A stretch of DNA of 64,000 nucleotides from Lentisphaerota bacterium (GTDB lineage Bacteria; Verrucomicrobiota; Lentisphaeria; Oligosphaerales; JABHEG01), in the NCBI GenBank assembly GCA_018676675.1, contig JABHEG010000311.1, positions 35,077-99,076 of the forward strand, given 5' to 3'. Under the pieces are notes generated by a model. That model saw nothing but the letters and a program-made list of their open reading frames with translations. It was not told the DNA's origin and ran no database searches. Every line of letters starts with the position of its first letter. Position 1 is the stretch's first letter. The position numbers and the translations under genes are program-made. This document shows, one piece after another, positions 26,258 through 36,700 of this stretch.

Positions 26258-29200
26258 TTGATGCCTCCGGTGGCGTCGCGGGTTGGTGCTGGGGCGGGCG
26301 TCTCGGGGAACGGGGTCTCATAGCTGGTGGCTTGGGCGAAGGTCGGGACCGGCCGAAAGTGCGGGTGACCTTTGTGCCGCAGGTTCTTTCTGCCCCAGTA
26401 CATCCCGTAGAACTGGGCGTTCGTATCAACCCAGTTGGTGATCTTCAGAAGCTCCTCCCGGGCCAGCGTCACCTTCCCGTGGACGCGTGCCAGCTTCGCT
26501 GCGACTGCGGCCCTCTCCGGGGCCTTCAGCTCAACCGCATGCGGCGCCAACATGGCGACCAGTATGCTGTTGTGGGAACCGAACGACCGTGCGGGCATGT
26601 AGTGGACATTGCCGGTTTTAGGGTGGTTCTCACCAACCGTCGGCAGCAGTTCGACTTTCGTTCGGGGCCGCCCCTTGCCCCGTCGCCGTTCGCGGACCAG
26701 GCTTTCATAGGCTCTGCTGAACAGCTGGGTTTCGGTCCCGGAGAGATCCAGGCCCGCTTTTGGTTCATTTCCGGCGTGGCATCCAATGCAGTGTCTGTCG
26801 AGAACGGGCTGAACATCCGCCGCGAAATCGAGCGGTCGCTGTCCGCTCTTCTCGCCGGGCTGCGGACCGGGAACGGACGGCGTCCGGGTCAAGGCGTTGG
26901 GGGTTCCCTGAGCCGCGTTCACGGGCGCGTCGTTCGGGGTTTCGTGGCAGCCGATGCAACTGCGGGATTCTCCGGGTATGTAGTTCACGTAGGTCCGTTC
27001 GGTCTGCACTGCCAAGTAGTTCTCGTCCAGAACTTGGAGTGAGATGTTGGCCATGGCCGGAACGATGAAGTGCGCGGATCCGTCTTCTTCGACCGGGACG
27101 ATCCCGTGCTGGACTTTCAAGCCTAGGTGTGTGTCTTTGGTGATAGTCGCGTGCTGCTGGTCGTACACATCGCCGGACCACCGCCGGCGCGCGGCCCACG
27201 GTCTTGGAATCTGTTCGAGAACACGAATGAACTTGATGGATCCGCGTGCCACGCCCTCCATACCGTGATAGACGTCGGTGACCACGCAGGTGGCCAGGTC
27301 TCTGCGCGCCATGGCCGGCGAGACGGCGCTCGCCATGACCGGCGGTTTCGGCCGCGCCATCAGCGGGAAGGGCTCCCAGCAGGAGTAGTTCCCATCGCTG
27401 TGAATCGGGTGTGTCTGCCCCGTTTCGTCCAGCAGGAACAGCCCGTAGGCGGTGGGATGCGTCCACAATTCGCCGGCGGGTTTATGGGAGACGAGGAAGA
27501 GATTCCGTGAGAGGGGGTAGGGATCCGCGAACAGCGGCCCGCGACCTCGACTGTCCGCTCTCCAGCTGCCGTCGGTTTGCCGAAAGTGGAAGCCGCCCTC
27601 CCTCTTGATGTCGACGTACGGAGTCATGTAGGTCATCGGGGCCCTGGTGCGTATGTCCCTGGAGACGTCCAGCCTGATGACGGTCCCCATGTTGTTCTGT
27701 GGGCAGTGTGGAGCGCCAAGCACAACGAATTCGGATGGCGAGTCGGGGATGGGGCGACCGTGGATCATGGTCGGCGGGAAGGCAATGTCGGCGCCATAGA
27801 TCTCAGACGAGCTGGAACCGTCGGGATTCATGGCCCAGAGGCACTTGACGGAGACCGCGCCTTTGTCGAAATACTCCCAGCGCGTATACAGGACACGGCC
27901 GTCCGGCAGGGCGACAGGAGCGTTCTCGCTCACCGAGGAATTGGTGAGTCTCTTCATGTTCCCACCATTGGCAGCCATGCGGTAGACGACGGACGTGGTG
28001 AAATCGTCCGGGGCATCACAGAGGATGCCGTACTGGCAGCGGGTGGACACAAAGGCGATGCCGCCGTCCGGCAGGTAGCAGGGCTGCATGTCGTCTGTGC
28101 CATGGTGGTAGCGGACGCGATAATCGCGTTGGAGGTCTGCCTCGTTCCTGGGGGGGAAGGTGAGTTGGCGCAGTTTGGAGCCGGTGCGCCTTCCGGTGAC
28201 GGGGTTGATATCTATTTCGTAGATTCGGTAGCCTTGGTCTTTGTCCCCTTTCCAGGCGAAGACGATCTTGCTCGCGTCGAATGCGAGATCGAAGCGCTCG
28301 AAGACGCCGTCTGCCAACTCCGGAACCAGTTCATGGACCTGGCTGGTCCTCAGGTCCAGCACGCAGATGTTCCCTCCCGGAAGCCAGCGGCTGTTGATGT
28401 GCTTGGTGTAGTAGTGGTTGGCTGTATAGGTTTTGCGCCTGACGAAGACCAGCTTGTCGAAGTCAACGACCGGGTTGTGTTTCAAAACGACATCGCTGCG
28501 CAGGATCGCGACCGCCTCTTGCCACTGGGAGAGGACGGCTTCGGCGGGGAGGACGTCCTTCCATTTGGCGGCCTGGTCCCCGAGCTTGTTGAGGCGCTCG
28601 GCCAACTGCTTGCCCACTGGTCTGCCTTGATACAAGGCGGCGATGGCGGCCCGGATAGTGTCCAGTTGGGCTGCCTTCACCGCGGTCAGCAACCGCTCAT
28701 GTCTTAAGGCCTGCAGGTAGAGGCCGTGAACTCCCTTGAGATCCGCCGCTGTTTTCGTGGCGACGGCTTGCGCGTTGATCCTCGCGGCGACACCAGCAGG
28801 CAGCCCGACGGCGGATGCGTAGCGGGTTGCGATGTCCGCAAACGGCGCCGTCTGCCAGTCCGCGCGCCAGATACCGTCGTCCCTGGCCGCTCCCATCTGC
28901 ACGAGAGCCGCCGGGTCGTCCTTGTACGTCTGCCTGAGCTCGGTCCACAGGGCCTGCACGGGATCGACGGCGGCAGGGACGGTGCCGTATCCCGCACTCG
29001 CATCCATCGCTTTCCCGACCTTCCCGGGGACATACCTGACCTTGCCCTCGATAGTCGCATCATTGCCCCCGACTGCGTCGGCCGAAGTTGCGTCAAAGTG
29101 CCAGTGGCTCAGACACGGAGTGTCCGGGACACGCCCGGCGGCCAGCAGTTCGATATCCGCTTCACTCAGGCGCTTGCCGAATATCCGCAGTTCGTCGATT

Positions 29201-29718
29201 GCGCCGGGAAGTCTGCTCCCCCCGAAGTTGTCTGATACCTGACCGATCTTGAAGACCGTGCCGTTGGGATCGGGCCTCTTCGCCAGGGAGCCGGACGCCT
29301 CCAGTTTGCCGTTGACGTAAATCTGTTGCGGATAGCCGCCGACGAACGCGACATGATGCCAGGCGTTGTCAGTGAGCCTTGTCTTCCCCTCTGTCACGCC
29401 TACCCAACCGATGTCAAACGCGACCTTGCCACGCCGGATAAACAGTGCTTTCCCGTTGGGAATCCACTTGCCTTTGGCGTTGGCTTTGGCCCAGATGGCG
29501 CCGTCGCTTGTGGCCTTGACCCAGACCGAAACGGTGTAAGTCCCAGTGCCGAAATCCGGCAGTGGCGTGCGTTTCAGATTTTGCGTCGGCGTGGCCGCTT
29601 CGCGCAGCCGGATAAGATCGTCGATCCACTCACCTGCATCGGCTGGACAGGCAAACGAAACCGCGGCGGCCATAAGTAGGAGGGAGCGCCATGAGGTCGC
29701 GATGTGGTTGGTCCGCAT
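26254..29718 (-). CDS. LamG / TolB-like protein with two CxxCH haem motifs (HzsA-related)
   Basis: A 1154-residue secreted protein. The ATG at 29718 is chosen because it lies one base after the previous gene's stop and begins a signal peptide (SLLLMAAAVSFACPADA). Residues about 55-190 are a LamG domain (YTVSVWVKAT, HHVAFVGG, IDELRIFGKRL). A helical spacer follows, then a TolB/WD40-like propeller (YLPDGGIAFVST, NGGNMKRLTN, ALPDGRVLYTRWEY). The C-terminal part has two haem-binding sites, CIGCHE near residue 921 and CIGCHA near 977. This order matches proteins annotated as related to the hydrazine synthase alpha subunit, which are common in PVC bacteria without anammox and have no known reaction. 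Within a polysaccharide locus it may be a redox or scaffold component. It is flanked by an unknown gene and a propeller in one operon. Confidence 0.8.
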   Translation of the reverse strand: MRTNHIATSWRSLLLMAAAVSFACPADAGEWIDDLIRLREAATPTQNLKRTPLPDFGTGTYTVSVWVKATSDGAIWAKANAKGKWIPNGKALFIRRGKVAFDIGWVGVTEGKTRLTDNAWHHVAFVGGYPQQIYVNGKLEASGSLAKRPDPNGTVFKIGQVSDNFGGSRLPGAIDELRIFGKRLSEADIELLAAGRVPDTPCLSHWHFDATSADAVGGNDATIEGKVRYVPGKVGKAMDASAGYGTVPAAVDPVQALWTELRQTYKDDPAALVQMGAARDDGIWRADWQTAPFADIATRYASAVGLPAGVAARINAQAVATKTAADLKGVHGLYLQALRHERLLTAVKAAQLDTIRAAIAALYQGRPVGKQLAERLNKLGDQAAKWKDVLPAEAVLSQWQEAVAILRSDVVLKHNPVVDFDKLVFVRRKTYTANHYYTKHINSRWLPGGNICVLDLRTSQVHELVPELADGVFERFDLAFDASKIVFAWKGDKDQGYRIYEIDINPVTGRRTGSKLRQLTFPPRNEADLQRDYRVRYHHGTDDMQPCYLPDGGIAFVSTRCQYGILCDAPDDFTTSVVYRMAANGGNMKRLTNSSVSENAPVALPDGRVLYTRWEYFDKGAVSVKCLWAMNPDGSSSSEIYGADIAFPPTMIHGRPIPDSPSEFVVLGAPHCPQNNMGTVIRLDVSRDIRTRAPMTYMTPYVDIKREGGFHFRQTDGSWRADSRGRGPLFADPYPLSRNLFLVSHKPAGELWTHPTAYGLFLLDETGQTHPIHSDGNYSCWEPFPLMARPKPPVMASAVSPAMARRDLATCVVTDVYHGMEGVARGSIKFIRVLEQIPRPWAARRRWSGDVYDQQHATITKDTHLGLKVQHGIVPVEEDGSAHFIVPAMANISLQVLDENYLAVQTERTYVNYIPGESRSCIGCHETPNDAPVNAAQGTPNALTRTPSVPGPQPGEKSGQRPLDFAADVQPVLDRHCIGCHAGNEPKAGLDLSGTETQLFSRAYESLVRERRRGKGRPRTKVELLPTVGENHPKTGNVHYMPARSFGSHNSILVAMLAPHAVELKAPERAAVAAKLARVHGKVTLAREELLKITNWVDTNAQFYGMYWGRKNLRHKGHPHFRPVPTFAQATSYETPFPETPAPAPTRDATGGIK

Positions 29719-29719
29719 G

Positions 29720-31480
29720 TCACTTCTTCTCCCCATAGCGATAGCGGGGAACCTGCGGAGCCACGGTTCCCTTGTCTCGCGCCCGACCACCATCGAGTGG
29801 TTTTCCCGACACACTGGGAGCGAGAGCCAGCATTCCGTTTACTCCCGGAGCGTCGATGATCGTGTTCAGCTGCACGCAACTGTCCTGATCGCGCCCCGGC
29901 TTGCTTGTGGGCATCACGAAACCGAGCAGTTCCCAGCCCAGCTTCTTGCGGGCATCACTCTCGTAGGTATAGCGCTTGATCGCGCCCCGCAGCTCGGCGT
30001 GGTGCTCGTGGTCTTTGGGCAACGGGTTGGGGTAGGGGGCCGTCCGCGACAACGCATAGGGATCAGTGGTGACGATGCCGCGGCCGGCAGGGAGTTCGCG
30101 GATGACGAAGAGCGGCGTCGCGCCCAACACAGGCTCGTTGTAGACCCGGCAGACCGGTTCGACGCCCTCGCTGGCGCGCCGGGTCAGGCCGATCGTGCCA
30201 TCCGCGAGAGTTGTCCGGTAAAGCGGGTGTGTCGAGGCGTCCTCTTCAGGAATGTTGAGATCCCCCCACCCGGCTTTTTCCGCATACGCTCTCGCATTCC
30301 TCAGGACCTCTTCGAAGGTCCCGACCATCACGTAGTAGCGGACCCAGAAGCTCTTACCCTTGCTCAAGGTCGTCTTAGGTGAGAACCCGGCCGGATTGCT
30401 CGCCATCACGATGTAATCTCGCGGGGGGCCATGCCCGGCAGAGCCTACGCAGCAGCTTCCGGCGTCCCTGCCGAATGCGAAGCCGAAGGCAGGGCTATGC
30501 GGGTCGTTCTTGCGAGCGGCTGCCCCGAGCCAGCCGTCTGTCTCCTTGGGCGGCCGGTACGAACCGTCGTGACCGAAGCGGATCAACTTGTCGTTGAAGA
30601 AATAGGAACTGTCGGCGTTGGACCAGAAGATCTCCGGGAATGTCGTGGCCCGCACACCGCCCCAGGGCGTGCCGTTGTAGCCGTAGTCATACTCGCCGAA
30701 ATTGTAGACCACATTGGACACCTCCAGTACCCCATCGCCCAGATATCGGTAGCGGGAGTAGTAGAGGATTCTGTGGCGAAAAATGGTCGGCTGAGTCGAT
30801 GACTGCCCCCAGTTGATGACGGCATAGGATTTGTCCTCGTCGTCATACCAACGGGCCAGCATGGGACAAAAGAACATGGTGTAGGGGGCGTCGCCCGCCG
30901 CACCGTACTTGTTACTGCAGCCCGAGCCGTGGACGAATGCCTGACCGACCGAATTGGTCGCGTTACACTGGTCGTCGTCGTGCTCGTAGATAGCTCTGAG
31001 GATCTTCTGCACATGGGGGCAATGGACGGTTGCCTGCCAGACCTCGTCCATCCAGGGAGCGGCCTGCGGGGCAATCGCCTCGCCCCAGCGACCACGCCAG
31101 GAGTACAATTGCCCGCCTTTGCCAATGCCGATCTCCCAGGTCTTCCTCCCATTCCGGTCAGATCGCTGCAACAGGGCGTTGAAGACGTCCTTCTCGGAGA
31201 CGTATTTGTACCAGTCCTTCTCGTAGAGCGTCCAGAAGGACGGATCGCGGTCTTCCGGCAACGTGCCGTCGACCATCGTGACCCTCTCTTCAACAGGCGG
31301 CTCGGGAGGACTCACCTCGCCTGCGAAACCCCCTTCGAAAAAGCTGCTGTCCATCGCTGTCCTCGTCTCTTCAGCAGTACCACGCCGGCATATCGACAGA
31401 CAGGCCACTGATACCAGAGCCGCTATCGCCGCAACGCTCTGCAGTTGCGTCTTTCCGTCCTTCTTGAGCATTCTGTTCAC
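29720..31480 (-). CDS. Secreted protein of unknown function
   Basis: A 586-residue protein that I do not assign to a family. The GTG at 31480 overlaps the stop of the double SGNH gene (GTGA); an ATG three codons later is a weaker alternative. The N-terminus is a membrane-anchor or signal segment (SVAAIAALVSVACLSICRRG). The rest is rich in Trp, Tyr and Gly: WTLYEKDWYKYVSE, QLYSWRGRWGEAIAP, RYRYLGDGVLEVSNV, FGHDGSYRPP. The pattern suggests a beta-sandwich or toroid acting on a large glycan or similar substrate. A Cys pair (SCCVGS) may form a disulfide. It sits in the most tightly packed part of the long operon, between a double esterase and the CxxCH protein, which makes it a good candidate for a new enzyme or binding protein. 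Confidence 0.75.
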   Translation of the reverse strand: MNRMLKKDGKTQLQSVAAIAALVSVACLSICRRGTAEETRTAMDSSFFEGGFAGEVSPPEPPVEERVTMVDGTLPEDRDPSFWTLYEKDWYKYVSEKDVFNALLQRSDRNGRKTWEIGIGKGGQLYSWRGRWGEAIAPQAAPWMDEVWQATVHCPHVQKILRAIYEHDDDQCNATNSVGQAFVHGSGCSNKYGAAGDAPYTMFFCPMLARWYDDEDKSYAVINWGQSSTQPTIFRHRILYYSRYRYLGDGVLEVSNVVYNFGEYDYGYNGTPWGGVRATTFPEIFWSNADSSYFFNDKLIRFGHDGSYRPPKETDGWLGAAARKNDPHSPAFGFAFGRDAGSCCVGSAGHGPPRDYIVMASNPAGFSPKTTLSKGKSFWVRYYVMVGTFEEVLRNARAYAEKAGWGDLNIPEEDASTHPLYRTTLADGTIGLTRRASEGVEPVCRVYNEPVLGATPLFVIRELPAGRGIVTTDPYALSRTAPYPNPLPKDHEHHAELRGAIKRYTYESDARKKLGWELLGFVMPTSKPGRDQDSCVQLNTIIDAPGVNGMLALAPSVSGKPLDGGRARDKGTVAPQVPRYRYGEKK

Positions 31481-33441
31481 TTATCGGTGGCCCCCTGCCA
31501 GTTGTTGCTTTGGAAGGGAGCGGCGGGGAGCCCGGCCGCGTTGACCAGATTCGGGTTGGCGAGTTGATGCCAGCCGAACTGGACCGTGACCGGGGTCACG
31601 CCGTTGGCCCGGACCACTACGGTTTCACCGTCAATCTCGGCTGTGGCGTCGACGACGTTGCCATCGGCCCCGGCGACCCTGAATTCGCTCAGCGGCTGGC
31701 CGTCGCGTGATGTCAGTCCGGTTGCGTGCGCAAACACGATCCGTGCTTCGTCCCCTTCAATCCTCATGGCTTTGAAGATGGGGCCGGAATAGGTTCGCCC
31801 TCTGCCGTAGGTCTTCGCCAGCGCCCACAGCGCCAGGCGGCTGCCGACGTCGTGTTTGTTGCGCGGATGGATGTCGTTGATGTTGTCGACCAAGTCTGTG
31901 ATAACGGCCATGCCGGTGTGCGGCAGGTTCAGCGTCCTGGCCTGTGCTTCCCAGAGCGCGGGGAGCTGGCCGGGCTCGTACTGCTTTCCCGACCAGGGCG
32001 CAATCTGCACAAAATAGAATGGCATGTCCGCGCCCCAGAACCGGCGCCAGCCAGTGATGAGGTCTTTCTTCTTGTCGAAGTACGCGAGTCCGTTCTTCCG
32101 GATCACGTTGGTCTCGCCCTGGTACCAGATGCAGCCGGTGATGGGGAGCTTCTGCAGTGGTGCAATCATGGCGTTGTACATGCCGCCCGAGCTGGTCTCT
32201 GTGACTGTCCACGGCTCAATGGGCGAGCCGCCCCACGAGCTGTTGACGAGGCCGATCGGGATGGATAGGTCGGTGTGCAGGCGTTTCCCAAAGTGGTAGA
32301 GCGCCGCTGAGAAGCTGCCTACAGTGCCCGGTGTACAGCTGTTCCAGAATGCGTTGATGTTGTCTGCGGGCTGTTTGGCCTGGACCTTGGGCACGTGATA
32401 GAGCCGGATCTGAGGATGGTTCGCGGCCGCGATGAACTCTTTCCCGTTCTGGGTCCGGGTCAGGCTCCAGGCCATGTTGGACTGGCCGGAACCGACCCAA
32501 ACGTCGCCGATCAGGATGTCGGTTGTCTGGCGGTTTTCGTCCCCGCTGCTGACGGTGAGGGTTGTGGGGATAGCATTCGCTTCGCGCGGTTTCAGCGCCA
32601 CATTCCACGTGCCCGCCGCCGAGGCGGTCGTTGATGCGGCCTCCCCTCCGAGCTTGAGGTCGACGGTCTTGCCGGCCTCGGCCCACCCCCAGACGGTGAT
32701 CGGCTTGTTGCGCTGCAGGACCATGTGGTTCGTGAAGACCGTGGGCAGTCGGAGCTTGAACAGCGGCACGTTCAGCGCCTTCAGCATCAGTTCGGCGACC
32801 TTCGCGTTCCCAGCCGGGCTCAAGTGCACGGAATCGCCGGTGAGCACACCCCTGTCTCTGTTGGCCGTGTTGTGGACTTTCAGGTAGTCCATGAACTCTT
32901 TGCGCAGGTCGAGCAGCTGCGAGCCCGTGTCCTTGGCCACGGCGCGGCTGACATCGGCATACTCGTCGAGCATGTCGTCGAACGTGTTGCTGCCGTCGGT
33001 CTTCTCGCCGATCACCGTTGGCGTACAGAGGATAACGCGTGCCCTGGCCACCTTAATTTTGGCGATCATGTCGCGCAGGCCGGCGTCGAAATCTCCTTTC
33101 TTCGTGCCTTTGTTCCGGTTCCAGTGCCAGACGTCGTTGATGCCGATATAGATGAAGACGATGGTTGGTCTCTTCTTGAGTACATCACGGTCCAAGCGCT
33201 TCTGGCAATCCGGGACCCTATGGCCGCTGATCCCGGCCCCGATGATTGCCGTGCCGTAGTCCGGGTAAGCACCCAGGATCGCACTCTCGATCTGACGGAT
33301 GTAGCCGTTGCCTCTGGCACCCGCCTGCGTGATTGAATCACCCAGGAACACGATGCGGTCGCCCTTCTTCAGATCTTCTGCGCCCAGCAGCGGCGAAAAG
33401 AGCAGGGCGGCAACAGCGAGGAGACGCGGGAGATTTCTCAT
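31477..33441 (-). CDS. Double SGNH hydrolase: GDSL esterase fused to sialate O-acetylesterase-like domain
   Basis: A 654-residue secreted protein. I place the start at ATG 33441, where a signal peptide begins (LPRLLAVAALLFSPLLGA); the open frame continues upstream only because it reads through a remnant of another gene. Residues 25-225 are a GDSL-type SGNH esterase: IVFLGDSITQAG (Ser36), the GIND oxyanion motif, and GDSVHLSPAGN with the catalytic Asp/His. Residues about 235-650 are a SASA domain: MVLQRNKPITVWGWAEAGK, GSGQSNMAW (second nucleophile), SSWGGSPIEPW, CIWYQGETNV, DIHPRNKHDVG. Two esterases of different subtype in one chain suggest removal of two acyl positions. Its GTGA overlap with the unknown gene indicates translational coupling. 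Confidence 0.88.
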   Translation of the reverse strand: MRNLPRLLAVAALLFSPLLGAEDLKKGDRIVFLGDSITQAGARGNGYIRQIESAILGAYPDYGTAIIGAGISGHRVPDCQKRLDRDVLKKRPTIVFIYIGINDVWHWNRNKGTKKGDFDAGLRDMIAKIKVARARVILCTPTVIGEKTDGSNTFDDMLDEYADVSRAVAKDTGSQLLDLRKEFMDYLKVHNTANRDRGVLTGDSVHLSPAGNAKVAELMLKALNVPLFKLRLPTVFTNHMVLQRNKPITVWGWAEAGKTVDLKLGGEAASTTASAAGTWNVALKPREANAIPTTLTVSSGDENRQTTDILIGDVWVGSGQSNMAWSLTRTQNGKEFIAAANHPQIRLYHVPKVQAKQPADNINAFWNSCTPGTVGSFSAALYHFGKRLHTDLSIPIGLVNSSWGGSPIEPWTVTETSSGGMYNAMIAPLQKLPITGCIWYQGETNVIRKNGLAYFDKKKDLITGWRRFWGADMPFYFVQIAPWSGKQYEPGQLPALWEAQARTLNLPHTGMAVITDLVDNINDIHPRNKHDVGSRLALWALAKTYGRGRTYSGPIFKAMRIEGDEARIVFAHATGLTSRDGQPLSEFRVAGADGNVVDATAEIDGETVVVRANGVTPVTVQFGWHQLANPNLVNAAGLPAAPFQSNNWQGATDK

Positions 33442-33479
33442 TTTTTCGGGGGGCTTTCTTGCGTTGTGATGAATGAAAC

Positions 33480-33760
33480 GTCGCTTCATATAGAAACTAG
33501 CCTCAGCTTTCGCATATCCTACGAAACCCACGCACGTAATCCCTCCCATGCCGGTCATATTCGCCATGCTCTTCCCACCAAGCACGGAACCTGCTGCATC
33601 CGCTATGCTGCTCTGATGGGTTGCGGGATTGTTGAGATCATACGTGACCGAGAATGTCCACCACTTGCCGGGCTCGACTCTGCACAACTCAGTCGTGGTC
33701 GTGTCACGAGCGTAGACAACGCCACTCGGCTTGGGGATTCAACCACGATGCTATGTGAGC
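33480..33760 (-). pseudogene. C-terminal remnant of an esterase jelly-roll module, frameshifted
   Basis: The minus-strand sequence encodes GKWWTFSVTYDLNNP and ITCVGFVGYAKA, matching the end of the 680-residue esterase at 3688-5730 (GTWWTFSVTYDLN, VNWVGFIAHG). A little upstream the matching words IVVESPS and GVVYARDTTTTEL are in different frames, so there is at least one indel around 33725-33735. The catalytic domain is absent. The frame runs without a stop into the double SGNH gene, which would give a false N-terminal extension of 82 residues. It is a dead piece of a third paralogue of this esterase group. Confidence 0.75.
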
Positions 33761-33786
33761 GGCCCGTGGCGTGCTTTGGAGGCTGT

Positions 33787-36700
33787 TCAATTTGCGGCTG
33801 GGTACAGAATCTGGAGTCGTGGCGCACGGTCGGGGGGGGCCTCCCGGGAAGCAAGCTCAACGCCGGCAAAATCCGTGTCTTCACCGGGCCACTTCAGCTC
33901 GCGAATGAGGAGAAATGTCAGCTCGTTGTCCGTGTGTTCCCGAACGAAGTTGGTAACGTCGATCTCCGAGAACCCGCCCTGGTTGGTGAACGACATGTGT
34001 CCCACTGGCGGCGAGGCCAGAGTGACGGCTCCCCGCCTCGTGGCGGACACGGACCGGCAGATCCCGGGAGCATTCTCGGCCGTCAGATCGAGCTCCTGCC
34101 ATGTGTCGTCCGCCAATCCGTAGACGCGGAAGGTGTAGCTGTCGTCAAAGGCATACTCGGTGATCCGCCTGCCGTGCAGACGCAGGAAGGCTCGGTGGAT
34201 GCTGCTCTTCGGGACGCCGTCGGTCGCGAATCTGACGAATGAGACCCGATTCCCATCCGAGCTTGAGTGTCGCTGCACCTGCAACGTGGGAGACTGGCCG
34301 AAGTTCTCTGACGCACACTTGCCCTGCTTTGCAGTCGCGTCGGCTACGGCACGGTAGTTTCGCACAGCCGCCTCTCGGGCCTTGGCGACGCTGATTTGCC
34401 AGACGGACGTTCGAGTTTGGGTCATGGTGATCTTCCGGCTCTCGGGAAGCGGGCCGTTGAAGACAACTTCGCCGAACTTGGCGGCACTCGCCTCCTTGAT
34501 GACGACCGGCGCCCCCAGTGCCACATCCAGGCCGCTCAAGTCGAGCTCAACGGTGTAGTCGGTCTGCTCGTTCACCTGTACGGTCCAGAGGTAGTAGGTC
34601 TCGCTCTCGGCGTTGTAGCTGGTGTAAGCCTGGTAGTGCATGTCTCCACAGCGGATGTTGGTTTCGAGCAGGTCCTGCTCGTTGGCGAAGCCCTCGGCAA
34701 ACAACCGGAGGAGCTCGGCATTCTTCGAGACATATCCGATGTCCGTCCCCGGTTCCCATTTGGTGTTGAGCCGCGCCGGCCCGGAATCGCTCTCCCTGAA
34801 GAACCTCTGACAGACTGTGTTGCTCCATCGACTGGCGTCGGAATTCAGCTTGAACAGGAAAATCCCGTAGACATGCTGCACCGCCATCATCTGTCCCCAG
34901 ACGGAGCCTATGCTGTGGATTATCCCTGGCGAGTCGTTTGTGAACGTGGTGTGCGGCCGAGCCCAGTTGCGGCCAGTGGAGTAGTTGAATTCGGTGAAGA
35001 TCTGCGGGAGGGCTTTCCCGGTCGCTGACTCCTCCAGCATCATTTCTTGCACCCGATTCACCTCGGAAACATTCTGGCGGGCACGACCGCTATAGCGGTG
35101 CCGGTTGTAGAACTGCACTAGGTCGCGGTCCAGCTTCCTACCCCGGTAATCGGTACGCAGGTTGCGCATCATGACACGAGCGATGCGGGAACAGGGGTCC
35201 GAGGCCAATACGGGAGCGGCATAGTGCGGGACCAACTGTTTGCTGCAGCGCCGGTTCACATCCTCTATGGCGCAGGTAATGGCGTCCCCCAGCAACTGCA
35301 GTCTCAGGGCAATTACCTCATCGGTATGCTGCTTCAGGTACCAGTCCGGCTCGTTGCCGAACTGATGAACCGTGATGTCGTAGTGCTTGGCGAGATAGTA
35401 GGTTGCGATATAGGTGATCAACCAGCTCCGGAAGTTGCTCTCCCAATCATTCGGCCAGTTTTTTGCCCCGGTCTCATTGACGACCTCAGCGCCGAACTTC
35501 CGGTAAAGAGCGAACTCATGCTCCGCGGACTTGTGCAGATCGCTCGCCAGCAGCTCATCCCAGAGAACCATATTGGACTCCTCCGGCGCACGCCGGACTC
35601 CTTCCTTCAGCCGTTCGAAATCGTCAATCGATGTGATCTCCGAGTCGGGCATTTTGGCATAGTGCCGTAGCATTTTGTACCCGTACCAGGTGCGTACCGC
35701 GTTGGGGCGGCAGTAACTGAACCAGGCGCCATTGTTCGTTCCCTCATGCATTTCGCCGGTGCGCGCCCCGACCCATTTCATGGTCTTCCCGATGCGTTTG
35801 GTGGACGGCTTGATCGTCGCTTGGACTTCCCGCGGGTCCGTCGTGCCACGGGCGATTTGGGGCACGCCCTCGCCGCGGCCAAGCAGTTCCCGGACCTCTT
35901 TCATGAGTGCTGTCCTCCCGGCTTCCGGCAGAGAGTCCCCAAAAAGGAGGAGCAGCGGGAACTCAGGATAGACCGTGCACGGCAGACCGGCTTGTTTGCC
36001 GAGCTTTGCGAAGGTCTCGACCGCCTGCTCGTGACTCAGCAAGGTCTCCGCCGGAATGCTCAGATTGACCGCTTGCCCTTTACATGTCCCTGTCAAGGTC
36101 CTGGCAGTCTCGTCCCACTGTGCTTCGCCGCCGGTCTTCTGCAGGAGGAAAGACATGACGTCCGGCACGTACCGGCCCGAATCCGGCAACGGCCGGATTG
36201 CGTGCTCCCGCGGATTGATGAGTTCCTTGCCTTGCCCCGTCAGGGCCCAGGGACTCCCAAGCAGCAGGGCCACACGCTCCTGGACGAACGCTTCCCGCAC
36301 GGCAGGCGACGGGCCATCGGGGAACGCGCTCTCGGCATTGGCTGTGTTGTAGACCTCAATCTCTGCAATTCCACCACCACCGGTGGTCGTGATCTCGATG
36401 CGAACCGCACTCACGGGTGTCGGTTCCAGGCCGAAGACCTTGCTGCCCAGAGTTGTCCCGGCGGCGAGCAACTGCCACTCGGAACCATCATAGACCTTCA
36501 GTTCATAGGCGCGGATACGGTCGCCTGCTTCCCGTACCACGATCTTGTCCACCACAGCCGGAAGTCCCAGGCTGGCATCGACCCAGCCTCGCGTGTCCGA
36601 ATCCCGGAGTTTCCAACCACGATCCACGTTGCCATCCGCAATGCACTGGGCGAAGCCGCCGGGGCCGTAGTCGGAGCAGTGCGCGTAATGGAAATTCCGC

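Noticed and set aside
27577..28707. Plus-strand frame of about 376 codons opposite the CxxCH protein
   Set aside because: No recognisable domain, no start-site support, and full overlap with a well-supported gene.
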